DNA from: Verrucomicrobiales bacterium
Lineage (GTDB): Bacteria; Verrucomicrobiota; Verrucomicrobiia; Verrucomicrobiales; DEV007
Assembly (NCBI GenBank): GCA_014239335.1
Contig: JAAZZC010000099.1
Coordinates: 1-39,216, forward strand
DNA: 39,216 bases
Direction of reading: 5' to 3'
A model generated the notes under the pieces. It was not told the DNA's origin and ran no database searches. It saw nothing but the letters and a program-made list of their open reading frames with translations. A program made the position numbers and the translations under genes. Shown one piece after another: positions 1 through 9,004 of this stretch. Position 1 is the stretch's first letter; each line of letters starts with the position of its first letter.

Positions 1-189
1 TGTGGGGGCTTTTGACTTCAATAGCGCGCCCATGGGCTCACTTTAATAAATCCTCAATAATAGAAAGCCTGAACAACTGGATCCCTGAAATGCTTTTAAG
101 AACACCTCATTTTGCTATTCCCTTGTGCCTATTACTTGCACTTAAGATAAAATGCGCCAATGATGCTGACCTGTTGCCTCGATAAGCAC

Positions 190-1443
190 ATGAAAATACC
201 TCATCTCTTCATTCTATTTATTAGTTTAACAGTTAACGTCTTTGCCAAGACAGACAAATACAGAGTCATTTGGAACTCGTCTCCTGAGTCTTGTGCAACA
301 ATAGGTTGGTGCAAAGTTGACGGATTAGGAGCAAAGGTTCACTACGGCGAAGCGGACGTTGTTGATAAAGAAAATAATTACCCACTTCAAAAAGAAGTGG
401 ACCGTAAAACATTTCACCTAGAACTTAAGAGTCGATTCGTCCGATTAGAAGGACTCAAGCCTGACACTGTTTATGCATTCATTATAAAAGATAGCAATTC
501 AGAAAGTAAGCGCCTTACATTCAAAACAGCTATCGGCGATCCAGGAGAATTCTCCTTCGTGGCTGGTGGAGACAGTCGCAACAACAAAGAAGCGAGGCAA
601 AATGCTAATAGGGCAGTTTCTAAGATTCGACCCATGTTTGTATGCTTTGGAGGTGACATGATATCAACCCCAACGACAAAAAATTGGTCTCAGTGGCTCG
701 ACGACTGGCAATTAACGACGGGAAAAGATGGTAGAATGGTTCCTATCATAGCTGCTCGCGGAAATCACGAAGGAGCATGGGACGTGCACCGCTTATTCGA
801 TACTCCAAGACCAGAAGATTATTATGCTTTGGAATTCGGAAAGAAATTTATGCGAGTCTACACATTGAATAGTTGCATTGTTCGTGCAGGAGCGCAGGGA
901 GAATGGATCACTAAAGATCTCTCTGAAAATAAGGATGTTAAGTGGAAAATAGCTCACTACCACCACCCTTTCAGACCTCACCACAAAGGCAAAAAAGAAC
1001 AAGATACGCAGTACAATGCATGGGCAAATAATTTTTATAAATATGGTATGAACTTGGTCATCGAATGTGACAGCCACGTTGTGAAAAGAACTTGGCCAGT
1101 TCGTCCATCCAATGATCCTGGAAATGATCAGGGATTTATTCGAGATGACAAGAAAGGGATCACATTTATTGGAGAAGGTTGCTGGGGAGCTCCACTAAGA
1201 AGTAATGACGATGACAAGGAATGGACACGAGCTTCCGCAAGCTTCAATCAAGTTAATTGGATTTGCGTGACACCAGAGAAACTCTTTGTCAGAAGCATTA
1301 AAGTGGACAATATCGCTAAAGCAAAATCCATCGATCCGACCAAGCCCTTTGAATTACCTGAAGGAATGGAAACATGGAAACCGGAAACTGGAGAAGTTGT
1401 AGATATTTTTCCAAGAAAAACATCAAAACCTGAAAATCCTTAG
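190..1443 (+). CDS. Secreted metallophosphoesterase, purple-acid-phosphatase-like
   Basis: Calcineurin-like metallophosphoesterase, probably a periplasmic phosphomonoesterase or phosphodiesterase. The N-terminal ~100 residues after the signal peptide look like the fibronectin-type domain found ahead of purple acid phosphatases (ends with LKPDTVYAF). The catalytic domain then shows GGDSR, GGDMIS, RGNHE and HYHHPF, which supply Asp, Asn and His metal ligands. The last motif reads CDSHVV where the family usually has GHxH, so one His is replaced. The track start at 160 adds ten residues ahead of a typical signal peptide (MKIPHLFILFISLTVNVFA), so I place the start at the ATG at 190. The stop codon overlaps the stop of the converging gene by 4 bases (TTAG). 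Family is clear; substrate is unknown. Confidence 0.85.
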   Translation: MKIPHLFILFISLTVNVFAKTDKYRVIWNSSPESCATIGWCKVDGLGAKVHYGEADVVDKENNYPLQKEVDRKTFHLELKSRFVRLEGLKPDTVYAFIIKDSNSESKRLTFKTAIGDPGEFSFVAGGDSRNNKEARQNANRAVSKIRPMFVCFGGDMISTPTTKNWSQWLDDWQLTTGKDGRMVPIIAARGNHEGAWDVHRLFDTPRPEDYYALEFGKKFMRVYTLNSCIVRAGAQGEWITKDLSENKDVKWKIAHYHHPFRPHHKGKKEQDTQYNAWANNFYKYGMNLVIECDSHVVKRTWPVRPSNDPGNDQGFIRDDKKGITFIGEGCWGAPLRSNDDDKEWTRASASFNQVNWICVTPEKLFVRSIKVDNIAKAKSIDPTKPFELPEGMETWKPETGEVVDIFPRKTSKPENP

Positions 1444-2366
1444 ATCTCAGCTAAGGACTTTTCAATATATTCCCGGCTCTTAATAATAGCTTTAGAGATA
1501 TCTTCTACTGTCGGAAGTATCGGTATTCCCCGAGGCACAGGATGCATAAATATTTCACAATATCCAATGTATTTTATAGCCTTGAGAGCCCCTAAAATTG
1601 GTTTGTATTTAAGTCTTCCACCAAACCCAGGCATTTGTTGCATCTCGATCTCTTTGGAAGCCTTATTGTACATTGCATCAGAGTGCTCCTGGAAATACAT
1701 GAACGGGATATTCTCATTACCCAGATCCAGAATAAGTTTAGGAATATCCCCTTGAAATCGATGCAAATGGTGGGGAGCGAGCGCAACCCCCAAATGCTTA
1801 GACTGGTTCAATTCTGCAAAATAACGTAACGAATCGGGATGATACAAAAACTGCCGACTATGATTCTCAACGGCAATAATCATTCCTAATTCCTCCGCAA
1901 CAGCAATGTGAGGTTTCATTTTTTCGAGAAATTCCTGAACTACCTTCTTCGCTTCTTTTCCTTTCACTTCTGATGGGCCTGTTGTGCCGCAAACAATAAT
2001 CTCAGCATCAAAATTTTTATGAATCTTTCTCATCTCTTCAATGAGACCAAAAGGGCCGAGAGGGTAACGTGTAAATACTGCAGCTTTAACTTCATTTTTC
2101 GCCAACAAATTCTTGGCAACCGAGTGACCCATTTCATCTATTTGCTCTCTCTGGTTTCCATGAACTTTGCACCACACGTCAATGGCTTCGGAACCAGTCA
2201 GAGAAACTTGAGATAAAATAGACTCAAGAGACATATAACCATACATCGCGGATGAAAGTATGTAACGGAGTTGGAACTTATCTGATTCCGCAATGAGTGG
2301 AGAAACTGTAGCAACACTTCCAGCCAACGATCCTATCGATCTTATAGCATTTCTACGATCCATCAT
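1440..2366 (-). CDS. Tat-exported TIM-barrel sugar isomerase/epimerase (AP-endonuclease-2 fold)
   Basis: Member of the xylose-isomerase-like TIM-barrel superfamily annotated as sugar phosphate isomerase/epimerase. The N-terminus carries a twin-arginine leader (DRRNAIRSIGSLAG followed by a hydrophobic stretch ending near PLIAES), so the enzyme probably acts outside the cytoplasm, where a phosphorylated substrate is unlikely. Barrel-type motifs are visible: AVENHSRQF (Glu and His of a metal site), GVALAPHHLHRF, and a late EIFMHPVP strand. Two adjacent ATGs at 2366 and 2363 can serve as the start. It lies 16 bases downstream of the DJ-1/PfpI gene on the same strand, a likely two-gene operon. Exported members of this fold act on keto-sugars or inositols in some bacteria; the substrate here is unknown. 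Confidence 0.8.
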   Translation of the reverse strand: MMDRRNAIRSIGSLAGSVATVSPLIAESDKFQLRYILSSAMYGYMSLESILSQVSLTGSEAIDVWCKVHGNQREQIDEMGHSVAKNLLAKNEVKAAVFTRYPLGPFGLIEEMRKIHKNFDAEIIVCGTTGPSEVKGKEAKKVVQEFLEKMKPHIAVAEELGMIIAVENHSRQFLYHPDSLRYFAELNQSKHLGVALAPHHLHRFQGDIPKLILDLGNENIPFMYFQEHSDAMYNKASKEIEMQQMPGFGGRLKYKPILGALKAIKYIGYCEIFMHPVPRGIPILPTVEDISKAIIKSREYIEKSLAEI

Positions 2367-2382
2367 TCAAATAAATTTATAC

Positions 2383-2955
2383 TTATGTAATCTTCTCTCT
2401 CTCATCAATGAGCATCTTTATCCAGTGACCAAGGTAGTGCCCGTTATCATGAAATGTTCTTCCGGAAACAAGATTTCCATCTACTACACATGGCTCATCC
2501 ACAAAGATTCCACCACACACTTCAAGGTCAAACTGGCACTTTGGAACCGTAGCCATTCTTCTGCCGCGGACCCTGTCAGCACGCGCCGGTATCTCAACAC
2601 CATGACAAACACTAGCAATGGGCTTGTTATTATCAAAGAACCACTGTGTTATTCTTATCAGGTCGGGATGATCTCTTATGTATTCAGGGGCCCTGCCCCC
2701 ACTGAAGAAAATACCAAGGTACTCTTCAGGATTAATTTCATTAAACGCTACATCTGCCTGTATCGTGTATCCTTCCCATTCCTTAGTGATGGTCCATCCC
2801 GGTTTCACTTCGTGCATCACCATCTGATATAACTTTTTCTCTGGACCGGCTACTACAGGAATGAAATTATCCTCCTGAAGGCGATAAAAAGGATACATTG
2901 TGTCCAACGTCTCACTGGCATCACCCACAATAATTAATACTTTTGACTCAGACAT
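2383..2955 (-). CDS. DJ-1/PfpI family protein
   Basis: Class-I glutamine-amidotransferase-like fold of the DJ-1/PfpI group (deglycase, protease-like or chaperone members). The nucleophile elbow is present as SVCHGVE near residue 115, with Cys followed by His, and GDASE near the N-terminus supplies the acidic residue that usually supports the Cys. Length (190 aa) is normal for the family. No signal peptide is seen, so it is probably cytoplasmic. It is the first gene of a leftward pair with the TIM-barrel isomerase. It faces sufS across a 109-base divergent gap that must hold both promoters. Exact reaction cannot be read from the sequence. Confidence 0.85.
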   Translation of the reverse strand: MSESKVLIIVGDASETLDTMYPFYRLQEDNFIPVVAGPEKKLYQMVMHEVKPGWTITKEWEGYTIQADVAFNEINPEEYLGIFFSGGRAPEYIRDHPDLIRITQWFFDNNKPIASVCHGVEIPARADRVRGRRMATVPKCQFDLEVCGGIFVDEPCVVDGNLVSGRTFHDNGHYLGHWIKMLIDEREKIT

Positions 2956-3064
2956 ATACTATATTTAAAGCTCCCATAGACCTGAGAAACAATACTAAAC
3001 ATTAAAACTAAGAAATCCGTTTGAATGTTTCCATCGTAAGGTTGATTTAAAGAGAGTCGGATAA

Positions 3065-4285
3065 ATGAAAGAAGATACAGATCTCAGAAAAGACTTCCCA
3101 ATCCTTAGCCAGAAGGTTCACGGTAATCCGTTAATTTATCTCGATAATGCCGCTACGACCCAAAAACCACAGGCCGTCATAGACCGTCTATCTGATTTCC
3201 TGTCTAAGGAAAACGCCAACATCCATCGAGGCGTTCACTATCTGAGTATGAATGCTACCACATTATACGATGAAGCAAGGTCATGCGTAGCCAATTTCAT
3301 CAATGCGAATCATGAAGATGAAATTATTTTTGTTCGTGGGGCAACCGAGGCAATTAATCTTGTCGCAAGAAGCTTCTGTAATGAAAGACTTGAGCCAGGT
3401 GATGAAATCTTAATAACAGAAATGGAGCACCATGCTAACATCGTACCTTGGCAGTTAGTAGCCAGCGAAAATGGTGCACGGGTCGTCCCAGCACCGATCA
3501 CAGACGAGGGCGAAATAGATATTGACCAATTCGAATCATTACTGAATGAACGTACAAAGCTAGTGGCATTCGTACATGTATCGAATGCATTAGGAACCAT
3601 TAATTCGGCCAAGAAGTTGGTCGATCTGGCCCATCAAAAAGGAATACCCGTTCTCGTCGATGGGGCCCAGGCCGTAGCTCATCAGAAAGTCGATGTGCAA
3701 GATATAGGATGTGATTTTTATGTTTTTTCATCCCACAAGATATTTGGACCCGATGGTGTGGGAGTTCTATATGGGCGCAAAGAACTCCTCAATAAAATGA
3801 CTCCTTATCAGGGATGAGGAGACATGATAGAAATCGTTAGCTTTGATGGGACCACTTTCCGTCCTTCTCCAGAAAGATTCGAAGCGGGGACCCCAAACAT
3901 TAGTGGGGCAATAGGGCTCAAAGCGGCAATTGATTACGTTAACAACATTGGCTGGGAAACGATCCACAAAAAAGAATCTCTTCTCTTGGATCATGCTAAT
4001 GAATCATTGGGAAAAAATCCCTCAATAAAACTGGTTGGGACTGCAGAAAATAAAGTGCCTGTAGTCTCCTTTACGATTGATTCGGCTCATCCTCATGACA
4101 TTGCTACTATACTAGATACGAAGGGTATAGCTGTTCGTGCAGGTCATCACTGTACTCAACCCCTGATGAAAAGATTAGGGCTAAGTGCAACTACACGTGC
4201 CTCTTTGAGTTTTTATAATACGATTGATGAAATTAATCAATTAACTGAAGCGCTCAAAGAAATCAGCGCGTTATTTGAATCCTGA
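3065..4285 (+). pseudogene. sufS: Cysteine desulfurase SufS interrupted by an in-frame TGA
   Basis: PLP-dependent group-II cysteine desulfurase that feeds sulfur to Fe-S cluster assembly. The track shows it as two ORFs, 3065..3817 (250 aa) and 3824..4285 (153 aa), which lie in the same frame. They join through a single TGA at 3815-3817 inside the conserved Gly-rich loop, read as PYQG-stop-GDMIE where homologues have three Gly. One base change (GGA to TGA) explains it. Without the stop the product would be 406 aa, the normal SufS length. The first part carries the PLP lysine (FSSHKIFGPDG); the second carries the catalytic Cys loop (RAGHHC). The ATG at 3824 has GAGGAG only 2 bases upstream, too close for a good ribosome site. 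The downstream half shows no further decay, which suggests a very recent mutation, a sequencing error or readthrough. TGA is a normal stop elsewhere here, including the end of this gene. Confidence 0.85.
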
Positions 4286-4299
4286 GCAATTATAACTAA

Positions 4300-4749
4300 A
4301 TGGAAGACCTGAGTGACCTTTACCAAGAAATTATTCTTAGTCACAATAAACGCCCAAGGAACGGCGAACCTCTGATCCCATGCACTCATCAGGCTGATGG
4401 GTTCAACCCTTTGTGTGGTGATAAGCTAACGGTTTATCTCAGAAAACCAGACGAGCAGGTGGATGAAATTGCCTGCAATACTGAAGGATGCGCCATCTCG
4501 CGTGCCTCTGGATCAATAATGACATCAATGGTTCAGGGGAAAACGATCAGTGAAATAGAAACACTAATTGAAGAGACCAAAGCCTTGCTTACGGGAGATG
4601 AAGAACCGGAAATTGATCTAGCTCAACACGGGGACATGGCTGCACTGGTAGGAGTTCGTAAATTTCCCGCGAGAATCAAATGCGCAACGTTAGCCTGGCA
4701 CGCCCTTGAATCTGCACTCAAGGGTGAAGTAGACGCGACTACAGAATAA
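4300..4749 (+). CDS. sufU: SufU-type Fe-S cluster assembly scaffold/sulfur acceptor
   Basis: IscU-fold protein of the SUF system that takes persulfide sulfur from SufS through a zinc-bound Cys site. The ligand pattern of SufU is complete: NPLCGDKL (Cys and Asp), EGCAIS (Cys) and RIKCATLAWHA (Cys). The insertion between the second and third Cys regions that separates SufU from IscU is present (TGDEEPEIDLAQHGDMAAL). At 149 aa it is of normal length. It starts 14 bases after sufS on the same strand, the usual SufS-SufU pairing. No Shine-Dalgarno is visible before the ATG. Because its partner carries a premature stop, function of the pair depends on how that stop is handled. Confidence 0.92.
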   Translation: MEDLSDLYQEIILSHNKRPRNGEPLIPCTHQADGFNPLCGDKLTVYLRKPDEQVDEIACNTEGCAISRASGSIMTSMVQGKTISEIETLIEETKALLTGDEEPEIDLAQHGDMAALVGVRKFPARIKCATLAWHALESALKGEVDATTE

Positions 4750-4763
4750 TAATCAAATCAAGA

Positions 4764-5528
4764 TTATTTAACACGTCCAGTTGCCCAGAGAATACCATTA
4801 CTGACAAGATCAAGATATTCTTTAGCCTGCATAGTTTCATTGTGATGGCCTATTGTAGTTCCAAATACTCTCCCCTTACCATACTTGTTAACCCAAACAC
4901 AATCATGGGTAGACTTACCATTATCAATTGAGCCCTTCGCTAGGACCGTGGCACTTGGCCAGGTTTTCTTAATGTGATAAAGCTCTCCCTTCGGAGTGAC
5001 CCACTTCTTAGGAAATCCTTTCATGACCGGATGGTCTGGCTTTACGTTAGTTATCGTGATCGGGGCATGCTTCCCATGACGAGGCGAAGTGACTCCAAGC
5101 ATTGCAGGCCAGTGCTTTGTTTCACCAGGTATTTTCCAATGATATGAATGCATTGAGCAATGAATAGCTACTGCAGGCTTTCCAGATTCATGAATTTTTG
5201 CCAGCGAGTCGACGAACGAAGCATCTGTCTCATGAGCATGGCAAAGATTATAGACTACAATATCATAATCGTCGGCCCATCCTTTTTTACTGAGAGCTTC
5301 TTTCGTGCCTTTAGCGTCTTTGTGAATGACTCCCCATTTGACCGGAAATCTTTTACCAACTCCTTCAGTTAAGATCTTTTCCTGACCCTTGTAATCATGG
5401 TATCCGCCTCCGGTAACGAGCAGAGCTTTGATGGGAGGAGCTGCTTTTTTTTCTTCGGCAAACGAAAACATTGCAGCTGATACAAAAGCCACTATAGGGA
5501 AAAGAAGGAGAGTTACTGTACGAGTCAT
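4764..5528 (-). CDS. Secreted ThuA-domain protein
   Basis: ThuA-like (trehalose utilisation) domain protein with a class-I glutaminase-like fold. A cleavable signal peptide is clear (MTRTVTLLLFPIVAFVSAAMFSFA), so it is exported. Typical ThuA-family features follow: LLVTGGGYHDY near residue 36, a VVYNLCHA strand, AIHCSMHSYHW near the middle, a HPVMKGFPKKW segment, and the C-terminal WVNKYGKGRVFGTTIGHHNET that characterises this group in planctomycetes and verrucomicrobia. In rhizobia ThuA works with the Gfo/Idh/MocA oxidoreductase ThuB on 3-keto-trehalose, so this may be an isomerase or hydrolase for keto-sugars; that role is inferred. It converges on sufU with 14 bases between stops. Confidence 0.82.
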   Translation of the reverse strand: MTRTVTLLLFPIVAFVSAAMFSFAEEKKAAPPIKALLVTGGGYHDYKGQEKILTEGVGKRFPVKWGVIHKDAKGTKEALSKKGWADDYDIVVYNLCHAHETDASFVDSLAKIHESGKPAVAIHCSMHSYHWKIPGETKHWPAMLGVTSPRHGKHAPITITNVKPDHPVMKGFPKKWVTPKGELYHIKKTWPSATVLAKGSIDNGKSTHDCVWVNKYGKGRVFGTTIGHHNETMQAKEYLDLVSNGILWATGRVK

Positions 5529-5621
5529 TTTTAAATAGGTTTTATTTATTATTGAAATGCTTGGCCAAAAAAAAGCTAACCACCATAAAAAACTAAACGA
5601 AATAGCTTTATCTTAGAGAAT

Positions 5622-7076
5622 TTAATTACTGAATTGATCTGAATTTAGCCCCGGATCACCTAAATTACGTAGCATTTCCTCTGACAATCCCATTGCACAA
5701 CCAAAAGGACCAGAAATGATCGATTCCGCCAGAATCGCCCCTTCTTTAATGACCAGCGAAGCGAACCCTGAATCAACCCACGCATAGAGGTCCGGGTGAG
5801 TTGCACAAATATCTTCTTGCAGGGCTCGTGGAAAAACAGAGAGTCCTGAAAAATAATGGTGCCCGTTACGTTCAACGTGCTGAACGCCCAGTGAGGCCAT
5901 TACTGCAAGATCATTGAGTAGAGCCACTGGTCCAACATTCGCCAAGTCCTCACCACTCAGAATCCATGGACCTGTTCCTTCTCGTCGCAAATATTCGAGG
6001 AGACAGGCATTGGCAATTCCTTTGAATACCCCTTTACAATTCTTGTGACTCGTTCCGCGATAGCCTAGCTCGAGGGCCTTGCGTAGTGAGTCCAATTCAC
6101 CATCCGATTCATCGATAATCATTGGGGGTCCAGATTCCCAAGATTCTATCTCCTGCCTAACTGAATCATGCAAAGCAAAGTCTCTATGAATGGGTTGCTC
6201 TACAAAAAGCAGATGCGAATCACTAAGAAAATTCTCTAAGATAGGATCTTCGAGAAATCGTTCCCAATGTTCCCGGAAAGCCATGACGTTTGGATACTGC
6301 TCATTACCGTCCAAAGTGAATTGAAATTCCGGAACCAATTGCTGAAGCATTTTAGCTATCTCTCTTAATCTCGGAAGGTCAGATTCTAGATTACCCGACA
6401 ATTTCACCTTGAAGTGTGTGAGGCCGTAGTAACGGATAGCATCATCCAAGGCCTGAGGTAATCCATCATCGCACAGCTCTTCTTTCTCAATGTCCTCGGC
6501 AATAAGAGCATCCCCAAGACCAATAGTGTGACGCGCAATGAGCGATTTTTTAGGTTCCTTTGGCAACCATTCTACGGGATCAAATCCTCCCATCTCCGGA
6601 TGAATGGAATCCAATTTAATGCCGAATTGATTACTCTTAAGGGCCTCAGCAAAAGTGCATCCTGTCCCTCGGCAAAAAGCATCAATGACTGCTCTCTCTA
6701 CTAGCGAAGTTCCTAAGTGAGCAAGGAGAGGAGGAATTTTTTCAGTATTGGCCCAACTCTTCTGGCAATCGTAAATCTTTTGCCATAAGGCAAAAACCGA
6801 TTCCGATTCTTGATTTAACCCAAAAGAAACTGCCTGCTCAAGCACCTGATGCATTTGAGGTAAATCCTCTTCAAATCGTGTTGATGGATTTTTGGTGAAC
6901 CACTTAGGAGGCAATCCCTCTGAAGCAATTCCATCAATCTTTTCCCCATTCAAGTCCACAGTAACACAAAGAAAAACATGCGGAAGCTCAGTCATGGCAG
7001 CGATTCCATAACGGAATGGGAACCGCGTTCTCATCGGACGCGTGCGAAACTCGAAATTCTCTATGGTAATTGACAT
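5622..7076 (-). CDS. Enolase-superfamily (mandelate racemase/muconate lactonizing) enzyme
   Basis: A capping domain is followed by a (beta/alpha)7-beta barrel. The superfamily catalytic set is recognisable: HFKVKLSG (KxK catalytic lysines, around residue 222), FTLDGNE, FVEQPIH and MIIDESDGE as the three acidic Mg ligands, and SHKNCKG as a second lysine region, followed by GEDLANVGPVALLND near the C-terminus. These enzymes remove a proton next to a carboxylate, as in sugar-acid dehydratases, racemases and dipeptide epimerases. At 484 aa it is longer than the usual 370-400, with an insertion between cap and barrel. It is divergent (79-base gap) from an SSS symporter operon, so the symporter may import its substrate. 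Specific reaction unknown. Confidence 0.78.
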   Translation of the reverse strand: MSITIENFEFRTRPMRTRFPFRYGIAAMTELPHVFLCVTVDLNGEKIDGIASEGLPPKWFTKNPSTRFEEDLPQMHQVLEQAVSFGLNQESESVFALWQKIYDCQKSWANTEKIPPLLAHLGTSLVERAVIDAFCRGTGCTFAEALKSNQFGIKLDSIHPEMGGFDPVEWLPKEPKKSLIARHTIGLGDALIAEDIEKEELCDDGLPQALDDAIRYYGLTHFKVKLSGNLESDLPRLREIAKMLQQLVPEFQFTLDGNEQYPNVMAFREHWERFLEDPILENFLSDSHLLFVEQPIHRDFALHDSVRQEIESWESGPPMIIDESDGELDSLRKALELGYRGTSHKNCKGVFKGIANACLLEYLRREGTGPWILSGEDLANVGPVALLNDLAVMASLGVQHVERNGHHYFSGLSVFPRALQEDICATHPDLYAWVDSGFASLVIKEGAILAESIISGPFGCAMGLSEEMLRNLGDPGLNSDQFSN

Positions 7077-7155
7077 CTTTCAAATAAGCATGCGACTCAA
7101 ATAGAGAATCGACAAGTTACTCATGTTCGTTTGAAATAAAAGATTATCAGACAGT

Positions 7156-7401
7156 ATGCCGGGCCACAAACAGCAAAAACACAGAACCATGGCTTTTACC
7201 TTGGTTGCAATATTTTTAATCGCATTAATCATGGGCCCGGGACCTGGCTCATTATTAATAAATCCGCCCGGATCAGAGCCTAAATTCTGGTTCGGTATGC
7301 CAGCCCTGTACGTCTGGGCTGTTCTCTGGTTCTTTGTCGAAGCGGCAGTGATTCTCGTCGCTGCGCGGGTCCTATGGGGAAAGGGGCAAGACAATGAGTA
7401 A
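7156..7401 (+). CDS. Small two-helix membrane protein, probable symporter companion
   Basis: An 81-aa protein with two hydrophobic segments: residues ~12-28 (MAFTLVAIFLIALIMG) and ~50-72 (LYVWAVLWFFVEAAVIL), separated by a Pro/Gly-rich loop. Its last 8 bases overlap the start of the SSS symporter, so the two are translationally coupled. Small two-helix proteins (for example YhdT with PanF, or DUF3311 proteins) often sit directly before SSS symporters and may stabilise them; that role is inferred from position and topology, not from a motif. The ATG at 7156 is used; an internal ATG at 7189 would give a shorter form that starts at the first helix. Confidence 0.7.
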   Translation: MPGHKQQKHRTMAFTLVAIFLIALIMGPGPGSLLINPPGSEPKFWFGMPALYVWAVLWFFVEAAVILVAARVLWGKGQDNE

Positions 7402-8992
7402 TCTAATCATTTTGCTCTCTAACACTGATCTTGGCAATACCCCGAAAATTGTCCTGGCCATCTATTTATTAATCCTACTCGGGCTGGGCATTTTCGGATA
7501 CCTGAAAAGCAAAGGTACTGAGGAAGACTATTATCTTGCAGGACGAGGTCAGGGACTGCTGGTCACCTCACTAACAATCATGGCAACTTTCTTCTCAGGC
7601 GTTGCCCTACTTGGTTTTCCCGGTCTAGTCTACGAGCATGGCGTCTCCTCAATGTTCCTTGCACTGAATTTACCGGTCGCTGGAGTGGCCGTCTATCTAC
7701 TCGGGAACGGAATACGAAAACTGGGTCAAGCTAGGGGCTACGTGACTCCTGGAGACATGATAGCAGGATATTACGGTGGAACTGGAATCCGTTTCGTCGT
7801 GGCAGTACTGGGTATACTCTATGTCCTTCCATACATCATCATTCAGATCAAGGCCGGCGGGATGCTCGCTCAACAACTGTTCGGTGAGAATATGTTCAAC
7901 TTTGGAGCGACGGCTCTCTCTCTTGTTACTCTCATTTACGTACTAGTCGGCGGAATGCGCTCCGTTGCATGGACTGATGTACTGCAAGGTCTTCTACTTC
8001 TGGCCGGTGCTTTATTGGCCGGTGTTGCAGTGATGGTAAGTTTAGGAGGAGTAGAATCTTTCTTTAGTAAGGTCGCTGAACTTGACCCTAAGCAACTAAC
8101 AATGCACGACCCACAAAAATCCAAGTGGAACCCATGGTGGCTCCTAACCTTCTGCTTATTTGCCTCACTGGCGAGCATCGTTCAGCCAGCACAATGGATG
8201 CGTTTTTATGCCGCCAAATCATCTAAAACACTTCGTCAAAGTGCTGTGATTTTTGCGGTCGTTTTACCGGCATGCTTTCTTTTCGGAGTGATGCTGGTTG
8301 GTTTGGTAGGCAGAGCCGTTCATCCACCCATTGATCCCAACCTAGCACTGACCGCAGAGAATCTACCTGAAGGACTCAATAAACCAGATCAAATTGCGGT
8401 ATTTATGTTAAGCGAACAATTACCAGCAATGCTCGGAGGCCTTGGAGTGATATTGATATCAATTATCATGGTCGCTATCATGGCCGCCTCAATGAGCACT
8501 GCTGATAGTAACCTCCATGCCCTTGGAGGAGTCATTACGAGAGATTTTTACGATCGAATTAATCCAAATGCCACTGAAAAACAACGTGCCTGGGTTGGCA
8601 GGTTCGTAATCATAATCACGACCGCAATAGCTCTTGGTATTGTTTCTCTTGGAGAAAATACTGACTTTGGAAAAGGTCTTCTGCAAACCATTGCCGAATT
8701 CTTTTTCCTCGCCATGGCCTTCTCCTGTCAGTTAGTTCCAGCGGCAATTGATATCCTTTACATACGTAAAGGGACTCGGACCGGAGCCATCGCCGGCATG
8801 TGTACTGGCGGAGCAGTCGTGCTGGTGACTTATCTTTTCTCTTCTGACGAAGGCATTCAATACATTAAGCGTCTCATCGATCTTGGTTGCTTGGCAGTAA
8901 CATTTAATGTGATAGTCTTTGTCATTGTTAGTAAATTAACCAAGAAGATTGACCCTTCTCACATTGCAAGTTTTGAACGTGACCTTTCCTGA
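7394..8992 (+). CDS. Sodium:solute symporter (SSS family)
   Basis: Integral membrane Na+-coupled symporter of the SSS family (LeuT-like fold), 532 aa with about 13 hydrophobic helices. Early features include LKSKGTEEDYYLAGRGQG, the conserved loop after helix 1, then ATFFSGVALLGFPGLVYEHG and YVLVGGMRSVAWTDVLQG, which is a strong family signature. ASMSTADSNLHALGG corresponds to the region of helix 8 that contributes to the Na+ site. Closest in style to pantothenate or organic-acid permeases, but the substrate cannot be assigned. It is preceded by an overlapping small membrane gene, followed 12 bases later by a MetE-like gene, and divergent from an enolase-superfamily enzyme. These neighbours suggest uptake of a small carboxylate or methylated compound. 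Confidence 0.92.
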   Translation: MSNLIILLSNTDLGNTPKIVLAIYLLILLGLGIFGYLKSKGTEEDYYLAGRGQGLLVTSLTIMATFFSGVALLGFPGLVYEHGVSSMFLALNLPVAGVAVYLLGNGIRKLGQARGYVTPGDMIAGYYGGTGIRFVVAVLGILYVLPYIIIQIKAGGMLAQQLFGENMFNFGATALSLVTLIYVLVGGMRSVAWTDVLQGLLLLAGALLAGVAVMVSLGGVESFFSKVAELDPKQLTMHDPQKSKWNPWWLLTFCLFASLASIVQPAQWMRFYAAKSSKTLRQSAVIFAVVLPACFLFGVMLVGLVGRAVHPPIDPNLALTAENLPEGLNKPDQIAVFMLSEQLPAMLGGLGVILISIIMVAIMAASMSTADSNLHALGGVITRDFYDRINPNATEKQRAWVGRFVIIITTAIALGIVSLGENTDFGKGLLQTIAEFFFLAMAFSCQLVPAAIDILYIRKGTRTGAIAGMCTGGAVVLVTYLFSSDEGIQYIKRLIDLGCLAVTFNVIVFVIVSKLTKKIDPSHIASFERDLS

Positions 8993-9004
8993 ATAATTTA
9001 TCCC

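Noticed and set aside
1-33. Possible start of a leftward gene (ATG at 33, frame MGALLKSKAPT to the window edge)
   Set aside because: Only 11 codons are visible and no ribosome site or recognisable motif supports it.
2293-2832. 179-aa plus-strand ORF
   Set aside because: It is the antisense shadow of the DJ-1/PfpI gene and the start of the isomerase gene, with no protein-like motifs.
3815-3817. Selenocysteine or a UGA-to-Gly genetic code at the sufS TGA
   Set aside because: The site aligns with a structural Gly and not the catalytic Cys, and TGA ends several other genes here, including this one.
5561-5574. Repeated TTGGCCAAAAAA, also at 33489-33500
   Set aside because: Two short AT-tailed copies in unrelated gaps can arise by chance.
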